Below are positions 52,201-63,164 of a DNA stretch of 64,000 bases, piece after piece; position 1 is the stretch's first letter, and every line of letters begins with the position of its first letter. Location of the stretch: NCBI GenBank assembly GCA_002633025.1, contig NMRB01000991.1, forward strand, positions 114,764-178,763. Reading direction: 5' to 3'. A program made the position numbers and the translations under genes. The DNA is from Notospermus geniculatus. Lineage: Eukaryota; Nemertea; Pilidiophora; Heteronemertea; Lineidae. A model generated the notes under the pieces. That model worked only from the letters and a program-made list of their open reading frames with translations. It did no database searches and had not been told where the DNA came from.

Positions 52201-55200
52201 TGATTATCATACCTTTTTCACACTGTCGCCCTGTGTAACCAGGCCTACATGAACACACATTTGGCACTTTGCACCTCCCTCCGTTGTAACATCCGGGGTA
52301 GCATGACACTAAAGCGAAAAATCAATCATTCTGTTGATTTCAATTCAAGTCTACGTTCACGAGAGCTACCCTAGCCGTCGATTCGTGGTCATGTTCAAAC
52401 ACGAGAGTTGATGAGGTTTTTTTAGCAACATTTAAACAAAAAAAACGTGTTATGGTCAGAGTCGATCATCAATCCGATTATTTGACATGGAATGCCACTT
52501 TCATGTGACTTTCTTAACTCGTCTGTGAACACGAATCGACGGCTAGGGTAGCTCTCGTGTCAGTATCGCCGAACGTTTGCATACAAGCATTCAATGAAAT
52601 TTCTTGACATGGTGATCCAGACTTACCAATTTTGCATTGCACCCCGTAATATCCAGATACACATGCACAAAGACCGGTGGTGTAGTCGCATGACCCTCCA
52701 TTCAGACATTTCTTCGGACAGCTGACTGAAAGGAGAAAATAAAAAAATAGTTATCTCGTTAAACACCGGGATTTATACACCTGGGTGGAGAGAGGCAAGT
52801 GAGGCAAAGAGACTTGCCCAAAGTCTCACGCCAGCAGCGGGATTCGAACCCGGGATCCGGAGGGCCCATATTCATAAAACCTTGCTAGCTTAGTTGGCTG
52901 CTAGTTGTGTACATTGGCCTGTAGAAACAAGGCACTTTAACAGACAACTAAGCCTAGCAGGGTTTTACGAATATGATCCCAGACCGCTAGTCGGAGGCCC
53001 GAACCACTACACCACCGTGGCTCCCAATGCATACACGAAACCTACTTGGACAGTCCCGAAGGTTGCATTCCGTCGACTCGGTCCTTGCCTCCCCTTCTTT
53101 TAAACATTCCTCCAGGGAAAGTTTATTGTCTTTACAGTACGCTGTTCTCGTTCGTTTCCCTTCTCCACATGTCACACTGCATGGCGACCATTCAGACCAG
53201 GCACTCAGAACTGAAAAGTTCAAAAGCCATATCATTTACTGACTGTATGATCAGACATCTCATTATGGAGAACAATTTATTTCTGAAATGCTCCATAGTT
53301 TCAGAGGACGATGGAGAAAGCATTCGTGTATATCCGCCTTGATGTGGTGCACTCGACTGTTATCTGGTGACCGTCGAACGAATCACAACTTTGGTAGTCC
53401 TTGGTGATGGGTATATCGGTTCTCTTTACCTTTTCCCTCCTTCCCCGAACCCTCATCTATATCGGTATCCCCTCCGTCGCCGCTACCGCCACTCCCAGGT
53501 TCTATCCCATCGCTTACGTCTTCACGCTGAAAAAGATAAAAGAAAGGTTGCCTTCCTGACGTCAGCACTCAATGATTTAGAGCCATACTTGACAAAACGA
53601 GCTGTCAGTGTCTTGGCCCCTCCCCGCCCGCTCGTGCGCTTGGCCCGTATCTAGGTCCTACATCGTTTCACATTAGGGAGAAATTTTTCTAGTGGTGTGG
53701 TACTTTGGATATGCCGATGGCTCACTACAGGGCCAAGTTGAGATAAACATAATAGAAACTCTTGCAAATAGCAATAAAACAACAAAATCTTGCTGAAACC
53801 TCCAACATGATATGTTTGAGGGAAAGAAATTTAGGAAAAACAAGTAAGACCGCCCACCTACTCTGAGATGGGCGGTCTTAATCACTCTCAGTCTAAATTT
53901 GTACTTACAATTGGCGTGATGAGAGAACTGCATTGTTTACGAGCAACATCCGGGTCATCAACGATTATCGCCTGCTCAATATCACCTTCAAACAGAGTAT
54001 TACGTGACTCGTCTCCAAATAAGGAACCAAATGACGTAATTGTATTGACGCCGATGACTGGCTTCGGGCTTCGGTCCAACGGTCGCGTGATCTCCAGTGA
54101 ACAGTCATAGAATAACGTCACAGAGCCTCGTTTTACACTAAACGCCACCTGGTGCCATTTCCCGTCACTAATATTGATGACAAATCTTGGTGATCTGTCT
54201 GCTGGGCGGTTATTTTGATCCGAGTAGTAAAATGTGGGGTTAATTCCCGCCTGTACACTTAGTCTTTGTGTTCCGTCAACATCACAGAACGTTAGTATAT
54301 ACCCTTGGTTGTTCGTTTTAGGTTTTAATGTTAATAATATTGAAAAATCCACGGGAAATTTTTGAGGAAAGATTTTTGTCGTGTATATGTTTATTATTGA
54401 TGGCTGCTCAATGCGAAATGACTGTGGACGATCTGGTGTGACAGAGACCCCTAGCGGGAAGGAGTGTAATGACAGAAGGGATATCAGGTCTTTAACCCCT
54501 GAAATGAAAAATATAACACATAAATTTGAATGATTGAGATGAAGGTTTTAGTCAGATAAGGGGCCTTTTTCACAAACCCCTGTAACTTTAAGGGCACGCA
54601 ATACCCTTTTCACGCTGATAATGAACAATAGGTTGTCCGCAAATGGACAATAGTTTACGCACTCCTGTAAGTTTATACGAGAGCTTCGTGAATAAGGTCC
54701 AAGTTCTAAAGGTACATGTATAACTCCCTAGGTCTGAATGCAATGGTGGTCCTAGGAATGCAAGTAAACATACCTTTGCATTTAAATGTATTGCACTCCC
54801 TTTGCTGACCACTTGTACCCTCGCATTTGTCAGGTGCCAACTTTTTGCACTCCCTTTTTCGAGTTTGGGTACCCCCCTTACAGGTCCTACTACAGGGCGA
54901 CCATGTTGTCCACGGCTTCCAACCTTCAAGAGAAAAAGGTTGCATGCATGAGAAGATATATTATATTATTTCTGGAGTGCAACTTAGGGCATTATAGCTA
55001 CTCATCAAACAACACCGGGTGATATTAACGATATGTAGGAGAAAACCGGAGCTCCCGGAGGAAACCTACGATGTCGAGGAGAGATCGCCCTCTCTCTACC
55101 ACATAAAGCCGCTGGAATGACCGGGGATCGAACCCGTGATCTCATTGTTGGCAGGCATGGATGTTGCCACTGTGTCATCCAGACGCCCCAAAACAAGACG

Positions 55201-58200
55201 AGAGAAAAGATGTAGAAGGAGAGAAAATAGGGAGGTTTAGAAATCAAACGATAAACGTAAACTTTATGACAATGTTATTTTTCATACTACACATGAACCA
55301 AATTTTATATTGCATTTTTGGTACAAAAATAACGTTGCCGTTACAACGTTGTCGTTTGATTTCTAAACCTCCCTAATGTAGACCATTTCGTAAGTTCAGC
55401 AGTTTATCAAACAAACAGCCTCTTTCAGAAAAAAAAACGTTGGATTACTAGTATGGAAGGTGATATGGAAGAAGGAACTTCGAAAATCATCGCTTCGTCA
55501 CGTGATACATGTATTCATGAGAGCTACCCTAGCCGTCGATTCGTGTTTTCGTCCAAACACGAGTCAAGAAAGTCACGCGAAATTGGCCTGCTTCCATGTG
55601 AAATAATCTGATTGATGATCGACTGTCACCATAACACCTTTTGTCGTCATTCGATCTAACTCTTGCTTGCAAACTTCCTCAACACGTGTTTGAAAACAAA
55701 CACGAATCGACGGCTAGAATAGCTCTCGTGAACAGCTGAGTTTAAATGGCCAAACACCGAAATAGTTGTTTTGGCACACCTGCCGATCCAATTTTCTAAG
55801 CGAGTGAACGTTTGAATACACCGGCATTTCAAAGTTATTTTAGCCCTTTTTTACTTAATCCCTGATCATCTTTTACTGTCGCCGTGTTGACCACCTCCCG
55901 CTACGGCCTTTTTATTCGACTCATATTACGCTAATTCACTTGGTCGACATGTGTAATTATTGTTCCGAATACCGCCATCATTCTCTTAGTAAACATTAAT
56001 ACCCCGCCGCGATGATCCCTTTCCAGACATATCCATCTGCGTGTGTCCCTTTTTGAGGGAATATAACGCCCATTGTTACAGTCATCCTTGACCAGAGCTA
56101 CCCTAGCCGTCGATTCGCGTTTTTGTTCAAACGCAAGTTGAAAAAGTTTGTTAGCAACAATCCAATAATGGAAAAAGCTGAATGGCACAATCTATCAGAT
56201 TATTTCACATTGAAACAGCCACTTTCACGTGACTTTCTTAACTCGTGTTCGAACAAAAACACGAATCGACGGCTAAGGAGTAGGAAATAAAAGTGGAAAA
56301 TACATGTAAGAAGTGGGAAATTTTGGAATTTTGCGCGAATTTTTCAATTTTAAGTTAAAAAAGTTAAAGTTCGGGTTTATAGTCTGATATCAACAATGGT
56401 AGAGGACTCATCCGACTTTACACTTTAACCCCAGTCTGTCCTGAAACCTTTCAGTAGAACTCAGATGAGCTGCTCATTCAGCGCTACAATCTAAAGCATT
56501 TCCGACCGGTACCCATTTATAGGCTACACCTGGGTGGAGAGAAGCCAGTGAGGCAAAGAGACTTGCCCAAAGTCTCACGCCCATTGGGATTCGAACCCGG
56601 GACCCTTTGACCGCTAGTCGGAGGCCCGAACCACTACACCACCGTGGCTCCACCACCAATTTCTCAAATTGGGAGAAATTTTTGTCCCATCTTGAGAAAT
56701 TTGTCTGATTTTGTCTGATTTTTTGGGCGATATTTCTCAAAATTTTCTCCCAATTTGAGAAATTGAAAAATTCACGCAAAATGCCAAAATTTCCCACTTT
56801 TTATTTTCCACTTTTATTTCTTACTCCCTAGGGTATCTCTCATGAACTTATGACTTTAATTTCCACTTGGCATAAAGAGTTAATGTTATAATAGACACAG
56901 GAAACACTTCATTGCCAAAGTTATTTTATCTAATTTACTACGAAATGACAATAGTTTACAAGGCGGGACATGAACACCCAACGGTGAATGAAGACATAGT
57001 ATTATCTTGGCGTGTTGTTGTCCTTGTTCCTTATTGTAGTTTCCTTGTCCACTTGTGGTTGAATGAAGAGGTTTGTGTTGTAAACCCGTCATAGTGCACC
57101 CAGTGTTGTACTATGAGATTATATTCAGCTTAGCGGCTTGATGTAAATTGTGCTTGATCTTTGATCCGAGATGGGCCGTGCGACCGTTTAGGCAAGGCGC
57201 ACACGGACGGCAAATCTCAATGCGGTGGGGCTATTTTTAAAGTCGCCTCAGCTGAATGTTGAGTCGAGCAGCGTTGGGTCTGTCAACTTTANTGAGTGCT
57301 TATGTCGACACTGATTTCTTTTGATTTTAAGTAAAACGTGCTGAAGTTGAACACGTGCGATTTTCTGGATCTGGATATTTGTAGTTTGCAACTAGTTACT
57401 CGCTGACGCCCGAGAGCTTATGTCACCTAGTAGTTGTGACTGATTAGTTCCAACTACGCGCTGATTATCAGTTGTCAACTAGTTCTGACTGTACGTAAGG
57501 GCGACATAAGCGAGGCTTTAGGGGGCTCACAGGTCGACATTGCGTCTTGAAGCAACTCGACGGATCCGTCGCAGATCAAAAACCATCACGCGCAGGTCGA
57601 CATTTCAGCGATTGAAAGGAACTGGCAGTTACCTCGAACAGCACGCTCATGTCGACCGCGCGCCTTCCATGCCCTCGGTGCATTCCAACAACTAGTCGCC
57701 GAAAAGTAGAACATGCAGTAAAACTCGAAGCAACTAGCGGATCCGGCAGTTGCTCGGAGACGCAAGCGCGCTCAGGTCGACAAAATCGTCAACTGATCAG
57801 TCACTCCGAGTTGCTTCCATCGCCGGAAAGCTAGTTGCTGCGAGTTGCTTCAAGACGTATTGTCGACCTGTAAGCCCCTTTATAGCTTCGACAACAGCCA
57901 GTATGGCGCACAATCATCATACAGACGCAGAAAGTCGATGGAGAAATTTTAGGAGACACTCAACTCTCTTCTATGCTCTGTTGTTACATTTCTTCTTTTG
58001 CTCCTTACAAAGAAAATTTATGTGGCATTGCAGGACGCCTACCGCAAAATTCGTTTGAATTTTTACAAAATGACATGTTGACCCCATTACGAAATCTCCC
58101 GGCCTGCATTGCGAATTCTTTTGCCCTGGTTGCACTGACATCATCTATCATATCTCTCAGCATCTTGTTCCAAGACCAGAGAACATCTAATATCACCCAA

Positions 58201-61200
58201 AACAGACAGCTTCCGTGTCGAAACCCGAGTACAAAAGACCAGTAATAAAAGATTCGAGAACGGCCACTGATAAAATCAGCTGTTTTTCTCGGCTTATGAC
58301 AAGCATTATGCTCTAACCCTTCGTTCGGAGTTGTGGAGATCGTCGTGATAAGGCACAGTTATGGTCGTTGACTTTCCGAAGGATATAATAGTTGCCACCT
58401 CCCATTGACAAGGGCTTTCTCCGTCCACATATTGCTAACAATAAATCAACTACTAATTTTATGTAGGTGAAGTTTCAAAGAGTTTCATTGGATGGTTATC
58501 GAAATATCAGAGCGTCCAAATTGTATTTTTGCGCCACCCGACATTTATTTCATTCAGGTGTGACAGGGATCAAAGTCCCCCTGCATTCAAAGTCCGGTCT
58601 TATTGTTCAGCGAGGGATTAGAATACATGGCTAGAGAGACCATGACCATTCGAATATAACCTTACAATAGCGGGCTATTGTTTGGCGGACTTGCATTCCT
58701 AGGACGTTGATTCCTGTCACACCTGTATCGAATATTTTGACTTGAAATTTTGATTCTTTCATACTGACTATTCGACATTTAGGGCAGAAATTTCTACATC
58801 AGATCGTTATTATATCCATATTATTGCACGTATAAAACTGTCAAGATCCGAGCTTGCACAAAGTTGAATTTATTACAAGCTCTTTAGGGGTCATTTTTGG
58901 CCACCCCAATACCTCTGCTGACATCCCTTTTTTGGAATCCCTCTGCGGATGTCAAATGGAAACAAGGTAGAAATATTCCCTCTGCAAAGATCCATCTCCT
59001 GATAAATATACCTGCGTATATCCCCGTTTTTGGCGGAAAATGGCGCCCATATAAAAAGTAATTTGCATGTACTTCCTCATAAAGAATTGAATTAGAGGCA
59101 TAGGGCATGAAATAATAACAGGTTTCTAAAGTGGAAATCAGAGCTTCCTACCAGACTCGAACCCACGGACTATCGCATAAGGCATCAATCGCCAGCACTC
59201 AGGGGCAGCACGCCTTAACCACTAGGCAAAATCCCCATCTTGAATTACTGGTATACAGTACATGTACATGTATTTGAGAGTTCAATTTTGTAGTAGAATC
59301 AGCGTACAGGCCAATAAGGTCAATACTTGGATATACCATATTCCATAAAGTTCCGAAAGTACTGCAGGTTTACAATTTGACTATACATGTATCTCCAAAT
59401 CATACATGTATGTGTTGGTTATGCCCGGAACGTACACCTTTTGTATCAGCATAATAACTATTTGGGCAACAAAACAAGAACATAGGATCCGATCACAGTG
59501 TGCAGTCTCACAATCGCTGAACCCATTCTCGGGTTCACTGCACAATTTTATAGCTAAAAGCGGACTGCGTACCCCCAGGCAGCTGCAACCCCCACGCCCT
59601 AATTCATGAAAATAACTGTCTGGGCCCGTTTGATAGAAGACACAAATTATAGGGTAGACGGGAATGATGAATGCCTTTGATTATTTATTCACGATGTCGA
59701 CTCTTCCTGCCAATGGCGTGCTTTTCTTGGCGACGTCACAACACTAAGAACTATGCCTAAAAAAGCAATATTTTGTTTAAAGAATTCTCTCTGTGCTTTA
59801 TGAAAATAAAATGTGTTAGCGTAACGTTAAATCGTGTCTGTCTACCCAGAACACAAATCTCACTAAGAATCGCATAATTTTTTAATACAATATACTGTAG
59901 GTGTCTCCGCTATTTCTTAGTAAGAAATTAGTAGGAAATTAGTACGAAAATTATGATTTTCCAATAAGATTCTTGTAATAAAAATCTTTAAAATCTTCCA
60001 ACGATTTTTCTCACAAATATCTTATAAGAACATCTTTTAAGACAAATCGTACGAAGATATTATTTATTTTATTATTATTTATTTATTTATTTTATTTTAT
60101 TTTTCATTTATTTTATTTTATTCTATTTTATTTATTATGAAAAATCCTATGAAGATTTTTCTTATTATATTTCATTAAGAAATAACTAAGATACGTGCTA
60201 AACGAATATTATAAGATTCTACTAGAAAAGATTTATGTCCTGGCGGAACTTTTTATCGAATAAATCTACAATGTAGCTCCACATCCAACTTCTCGTGGGT
60301 CACAAAACTTATTTGGGCGGACAGCAATTTCGTGAATCACACAGCCTTACGGGAAAGCAGAGTAAAATTACACGACGTGAATTCACGTGTGCATGATCAG
60401 ATCGGTCAACAGGTAATGCACTAAAAAAACAAACCCTAAGAACAGCCTCCAAAATTATCCTAAAGACATGAAGGAGGAGGCGATAACAAGATTTACTCGC
60501 CATTTACAACTATCATGCGTTAATAATTTCCTCTGTTAGCTTTAATTTTGTCAGTTCGGTAAAGTTATGAAAATCTCTTGCCACAGGAGTAGTTGACGCC
60601 TGATGTGACTAATCCAGCCCATACGTAAACGGTGGCTTCGATGGTTTTCTTTAATCTTATCTTTTTTAGGATTCTAACAGTTTCCTGAGCTGGGTACTTT
60701 TAGATCTTCTCCAGCGGGCGTAAATGTTTAAATCGATACGATAACAAAGTTTTTGCGGTGAGGTTCTGGCTATCGGCTTACTCACAAAATGCTCAGTAGA
60801 CTACTTGTAACCAACGGACACCCGCGGAAGCAGCAAGTTTGAAGGATAGGGCCGGATCCAGGATGGACAGAAAGGGGGGCGTAGCTCTACGGAGGTGGTG
60901 AGCACCGAAAGCGCGAAGCCCTAACGGAGGGGGGGGGGGTCCTCCCCCAGAAAAAATTGACAATTTAAGTACTGTACTTTTAGATGCATTTTCCTGGCAT
61001 CTGAGAGCAAAATTACTCGAATTTTTATGTGATTAAATTTTTCTTGCTAAAACGTCATTGCTCTGCCAAAAATAGGGGGCCTATGCCCCCCCGCCCCCCC
61101 CCCCCGGATCCGGCCCTGAAGGAGACGGTGTACGCGAGTCCTGTAATCGGCCAAGAGGTTTATTAATTGGAAATGATATTAAAAATAAATGTGAAACATA

Positions 61201-61808
61201 CTTTACATTGTCTTTTTACTCTCGAATACCGACAATTTTTTACTTTCTACCGTGACCAAAACAAAAAAGTTGTAGCCCGCATTTGTGGGAGAAAAAGTAA
61301 TTTTCTGCAATTCAGTTAATGAAACGAATGTCCTAAGATACTTACCCAATGCTCCTAATACCTCTTCTTCGTTCTCTACGGTATAATCAGCAATTGCTCC
61401 AAAAATATCGTCATATTTTGCCGATAACCTCCCACTGAATGTTGTCAAGAAGAATATGTAAGAGTCTCCCTTATTGACGTCGGCATAGCACATGGCTTTG
61501 TCTCCAAAGTTACTGACATTGAACACGTTTCGTTGACTACCATACCCGGGAAATGTTTTAATGATATCAACTCCTTTCAGAATGTTGAAGATTTGAATCT
61601 GCGCAGAATAGGTATTCGTCGCCGTCGGTTGGGTTTTGAACACCATCTGAACGTATCCCGTTACGGTGACGTCGGCCAGTATTGCCCGTTCCCCTACCCC
61701 AATAGGCTCCCAGCCATTTAGAAGTAAGATACACCCCCAGCTGAATTTAAGACTCAAAATGAGTATCATCCAAGATGAAACAAGTCTTTCGATCCTTTTG
61801 AAATACAT
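46140..61808 (-). CDS. Agrin-NtA-like / TSP1 / TSPN / EGF matrix protein (multi-exon)
   Basis: A gene model joined by splice phases. Exon 1 is 61346-61808 (signal peptide plus NtA-like domain, ends phase 1). TSP1 54774-54923 (1-1). TSPN/laminin-G 53909-54498 (1-0). Acidic Gly linker 53430-53526 (0-1). TSP1 53046-53210 (1-1). Eight EGF exons 52627-52725, 52213-52308, 51818-51910, 49837-49932, 49514-49609, 49112-49207, 48587-48682 (all 1-1) and 48343-48439 (1-2). A possible next exon is 46140-46241 (2-2). Every junction has GT-AG. The protein would be secreted and Cys-rich. NtA binds laminin in agrin, so a basement-membrane role is plausible by analogy only. Further 3' exons were not found. I do not know a named orthologue with this domain order. 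Confidence 0.75.
46768..47975. mobile_element. Non-autonomous element T1 with terminal hairpins
   Basis: Starts AACAAGAG, then the hairpin ACATCGGAGCGATGT. Ends with the 26-bp hairpin GGTTTCCGATCTGG plus AGATCGGAAACC. Contains two tandem copies of about 265 bp (46840-47100, 47111-47380) rich in TGACCTTGACCTCTGACC, and a CA/GACA microsatellite (47871-47932) before the 3' hairpin. Lies in the intron after the last EGF exon. Helitron-like or another hairpin-ended class; not resolved. Confidence 0.7.
48343..52725 (-). CDS. Eight EGF-like exons of the NtA/TSP/EGF gene
   Basis: Each exon of 93-99 bp encodes one complete six-Cys EGF module of the short WIF1/tenascin-like type, C-x3-C-x-NGG-x-C...C-x-C...G...C (e.g. 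CLNGGSC, CRNNGRC, CQNGGTC). None has the DxNE calcium-binding motif at its start, so they are probably not calcium-binding. Seven exons are symmetric 1-1. The last (48343-48439) is one base longer and shifts to phase 2, which closes the array. Element T2 and a family B foldback sit in the introns. Confidence 0.85.
49277..49497. repeat. Foldback family B, copy 4
   Basis: GGTATGCAATCTCTGACCAG to CCGGGCTCCTTTA. Closest to the copy at 35325. Intronic. Confidence 0.6.
50274..51515. mobile_element. Non-autonomous element T2 with terminal hairpins
   Basis: Starts AACAAGAG, then the palindrome GGCCCATGGGCC. Ends CAGACAGACAGACAGACGG, then the hairpin GCTGACCTTTGGTCAGC and GAGCTAAAAA. Inside are about four diverged copies of a unit with AACACTG-AAA-GTGCAACACTC (50440-50670). 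It resembles T1 in plan though not in sequence. Intronic. Confidence 0.65.
52357..52560. repeat. Foldback family X, copy 1
   Basis: CACGAGAGCTACCCTAGCCG to CGGCTAGGGTAGCTCTCGTG, about 55-bp arms including GTCGATTCGTG. Copies at 55515-55731 and 56093-56846, and a start at 63978 cut by the window end. Confidence 0.85.
52765..53034 (-). mobile_element. tRNA-derived SINE with inserted foldback
   Basis: On the minus strand: GGGAGCCACGGTGGTGTAGT (A-box region), then, past the insert, CCGGGTTCGAATCCCG (B box), then TGAGACTTTGGGCAAGTCTC and CCACCCAGGTGTA. The same SINE is at 56351-56656. A foldback (52862-52980, GGGCCCATATTCATAAAACC and inverse) splits it between the boxes. Confidence 0.75.
53046..53210 (-). 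CDS. TSP1 exon 2 of the NtA/TSP/EGF gene
   Basis: 55 codons: SAWSEWSPCSVTCGEGKRTR followed by four further Cys, the canonical WxxWxxCxxTCG thrombospondin type 1 start. Acceptor TTTTCAG, donor GTAGGT. Phases 1-1. Confidence 0.85.
53430..53526 (-). CDS. Acidic Gly-rich linker exon
   Basis: 97 bp (phase 0-1) encoding REDVSDGIEPGSGGSGDGGD and a similar continuation. No Cys and no fold expected. It joins the TSPN exon (ends phase 0) to TSP1 (starts phase 1). A Ser-Gly in acidic context (EPGSGGSGDG) could accept a glycosaminoglycan; this is motif-based only. Confidence 0.7.
53909..54498 (-). CDS. TSPN/laminin-G-like exon
   Basis: 590 bp, phase 1-0, about 196 residues. FPVDFSILLTLKPKTNNQGY, then DGKWHQVAFSVKRGSVTLFY and a final Cys after DDPDVARKQ, the usual order in thrombospondin-N/laminin-G sandwich domains as in NELL and fibrillar collagens. 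Acceptor TTTCATTTCAG, donor GTAAGT. Confidence 0.85.
54559..54700. repeat. Foldback L, uninterrupted copy
   Basis: GGGGCCTTTTTCACAAACCCC to GCTTCGTGAATAAGGTCC, with TGAACAATAGGTTGT inside. Reference for the interrupted copy at 14341-15285. Intronic, 70 bp from a TSP1 exon. Confidence 0.75.
54774..54923 (-). CDS. TSP1 exon 1 of the NtA/TSP/EGF gene
   Basis: 50 codons: GWKPWTTWSPCSRTCKGGTQ then four Cys ending NTFKCK. Acceptor TTTTTCTCTTGAAG, donor GTATGT, phases 1-1. It fits directly onto the phase-1 donor of the NtA exon. Confidence 0.85.
55019..55193 (-). mobile_element. Second tRNA-derived SINE family
   Basis: Minus strand: GGGGCGTCTGGATGACACAG (A-box region), ACGGGTTCGATCCCCGG (B box), then a body with CCGGGAGCTCCGGTTTTCTC. 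Different head and body from the SINE at 56351. Confidence 0.7.
55229..55374. repeat. MITE family C, copy 6
   Basis: TAGGGAGGTTTAGAAATCAA to TGATTTCTAAACCTCCCTA, TA at both borders. Confidence 0.85.
55515..55731. repeat. Foldback family X, copy 2
   Basis: TCATGAGAGCTACCCTAGCC to GGCTAGAATAGCTCTCGTGA; arms include CGTCGATTCGTGTTT. Confidence 0.85.
56093..56846. mobile_element. Triple nest: X holds Y, Y holds a SINE
   Basis: The family X right arm is cut by family Y (56276-56827) with CTA on both sides. Y is cut by the tRNA SINE (56351-56656, minus strand, B box GGGTTCGAATCCC) with CAATTT on both sides (56345-56350, 56657-56662). Removing both inserts restores the X end ...CGACGGCTA-GGGTATCTCTCATGA. 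Confidence 0.85.
57215..57523. repeat. Chimeric join of F and M elements at a single N
   Basis: 57215-57291 is family F without most of its right arm. From 57293 the sequence is the second half of element M (GAGTGCTTATGTCGACA to CGACATAAGCGAGGCTTTA). The N at 57292 is probably an unresolved palindrome gap. Confidence 0.75.
57532..57879. repeat. Foldback element, GGGGCTCACAGGTCGACA ends
   Basis: GGGGCTCACAGGTCGACATTG pairs with AATTGTCGACCTGTAAGCCCC-like right end (CGTATTGTCGACCTGTAAGCCCC). AGGTCGACA words recur internally (57593, 57773) in both orientations. Confidence 0.8.
58556..58726. repeat. Foldback family H
   Basis: CAGGTGTGACAGGGATCAAAGTCC to GGACGTTGATTCCTGTCACACCTG, with inner TTATTGTTCAGCGAGGGATTAG. 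Confidence 0.75.
59142..59240 (-). mobile_element. tRNA-like SINE head, third type
   Basis: Minus strand: GCCTAGTGGTTAAGGCGTGC (A box), a long variable-arm-like segment, then CGTGGGTTCGAGTCTGG (B box). The 5' acceptor strand GGGGATTTT does not pair with the sequence after the B box, so it is not an intact tRNA gene. Confidence 0.6.
60060..60140. repeat. (ATTT)n-rich tract
   Basis: TTATTTTATTATTATTTATT-type low complexity inside an AT-rich region (59900-60230) with inverted-looking AAATCTT/AAGATTT words. Confidence 0.75.
60848..61117. repeat. Foldback with poly-G/poly-C arms
   Basis: AGGGCCGGATCCAGGATGG and CCCCCGGATCCGGCCCT are terminal. Inside are G runs (60931-60940) and C runs (61085-61106), opposite each other. 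Intergenic to the NtA exon 3' side, i.e. within intron 1 of that gene. Confidence 0.7.
61346..61808 (-). CDS. Signal peptide and agrin-NtA-like domain exon
   Basis: 154 codons plus one base. After a hydrophobic start (MILILSLKFSWG) comes an OB-fold/NTR-like text: ADVTVTGYVQM, YSAQIQIFNILKGVDIIKTF, NVSNFGDKAMCYADVNKGDS, YIFFLT. The order 'VxVTGxV ... YxxxVxxxxxLKG ... FGD..xC ... GD.xIFF' is that of the agrin N-terminal (NtA) domain as I know it. Donor GTAAGT in phase 1. The ATG at 61806-61808 is the only one that supplies the signal peptide. Confidence 0.75.
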
Positions 61809-62468
61809 GGCTGGTAATATTTGGAAAATAATTTATTAATACTATCACTTAATTAGGGTTATCAACAATGACCCCAACTCCAAAATATTTACTTTACTAT
61901 GCTGAAATGCGGCGTTGGGCTCGACACTTCCTTCACTTGTTAACTATCTTTATATTACATGTATATAATGATTTCATTTGCTGAAACTGGAATGCACACA
62001 TATATGGTGCGCCGCCTTCGTTACTTCCTTTTTGTAAATGAAGTTCCCGTAGGGCACGTATCCGATTATATGACCTAGCCGTCAGTCAGTAAATGTACAC
62101 AGAATCTCCGATGGTCTGCAGATTCCATGACGAAAGAAAAATTCAAACTCCGGACAAACAGAAATCGAAAAAGCACTTGGAACGTTGACACAATTTAAAG
62201 TTGAGAAAGTATTTGAAATTTTCCACTAGATCGGGAGACAGAAACGTCCGTCGGTTCGTCCTCTTCAACACCTGACCATTTCCCTGAAGGTTTGTCTAAT
62301 GAGTGGATCCCATTCCTCGGCCCTGCGAACCTCCCCGGACGGACGGGCATTGGAGCGTGCGCGGCTTTATACGGCAAGAAGGTTAAACCCTCAGGCGACC
62401 AACTGAGTTACACGCTGTTCCGAATTCTTGTTCACGTAGGCTGTAATTATTGTCGTTAATTCTGTTAA

Positions 62469-62576
62469 TGGGTCATATGAATAAAGTTTAGCAAATGCTT
62501 TTGCAATACAAATGCACTAGACAATACTGTACAAATCAGAAGTAAAAGCATTTGCTAGTTTTATTCATATGACCCA
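62469..62576. repeat. Short foldback element
   Basis: TGGGTCATATGAATAAAGTT and ACTAGTTTTATTCATATGACCCA-like arms continuing through AGCAAATGCTTTT. Loop about 30 bp. Confidence 0.85.
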
Positions 62577-63164
62577 ATATTCTGGTAGGTGTAGTCTGTT
62601 CTCCATTTATTTGATGTGAACTTCTGGCGTAAGTTGGACAACGTAGTCTTCGATATGATGAGCAATGATGTAGGACAGTATGCCCAGGTCTTAAGGCCCG
62701 ACAGTAGGCGTTAGGTTTTGTATCTCGCGACGGCCGACGTAACCTTTGACCTTTAGGCAACGTCGTCATGCTTGATAAGACTGGTCAAATCTATCTATTT
62801 GAATGATCTAAGTTACCAATTAGGCATGTGTAGCACAGCTACACATAAAAGAATGAGTTGAAGCATGTTACCTTACCTGATGAAGGGGTATAGTCACGCT
62901 ATAACAGCACGTTGAACATCTCAAGTGATGAAGGTATGGCGGCCATTTTTGTTTTGAGATAGTATTAGTCCAGCCTCGGTGTTACCACTGGCTATGTATA
63001 GGTTGGACAGGACACCAGTCTTATCATGGTGGGGAGGGAGAAAGAGTCACGTTATGCATGCTGTGGGACTTTAATACATGTATGTACCGGTACGGTGAAA
63101 GATATGACCGAATTACGTACGGGAAAGTGTTTCAGGTTTGTTCGTATGGCAGTCCTCAAAAGGA

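Noticed and set aside
58005-58245. Overlapping plus and minus frames at 57.9-58.3 kb
   Set aside because: Both look protein-like for short stretches, but neither has a domain I recognise or splice support, and they exclude each other.
59142-59240. Functional tRNA gene
   Set aside because: A and B boxes are present but the acceptor stem does not pair and the spacing is too long; it is better read as a SINE head.
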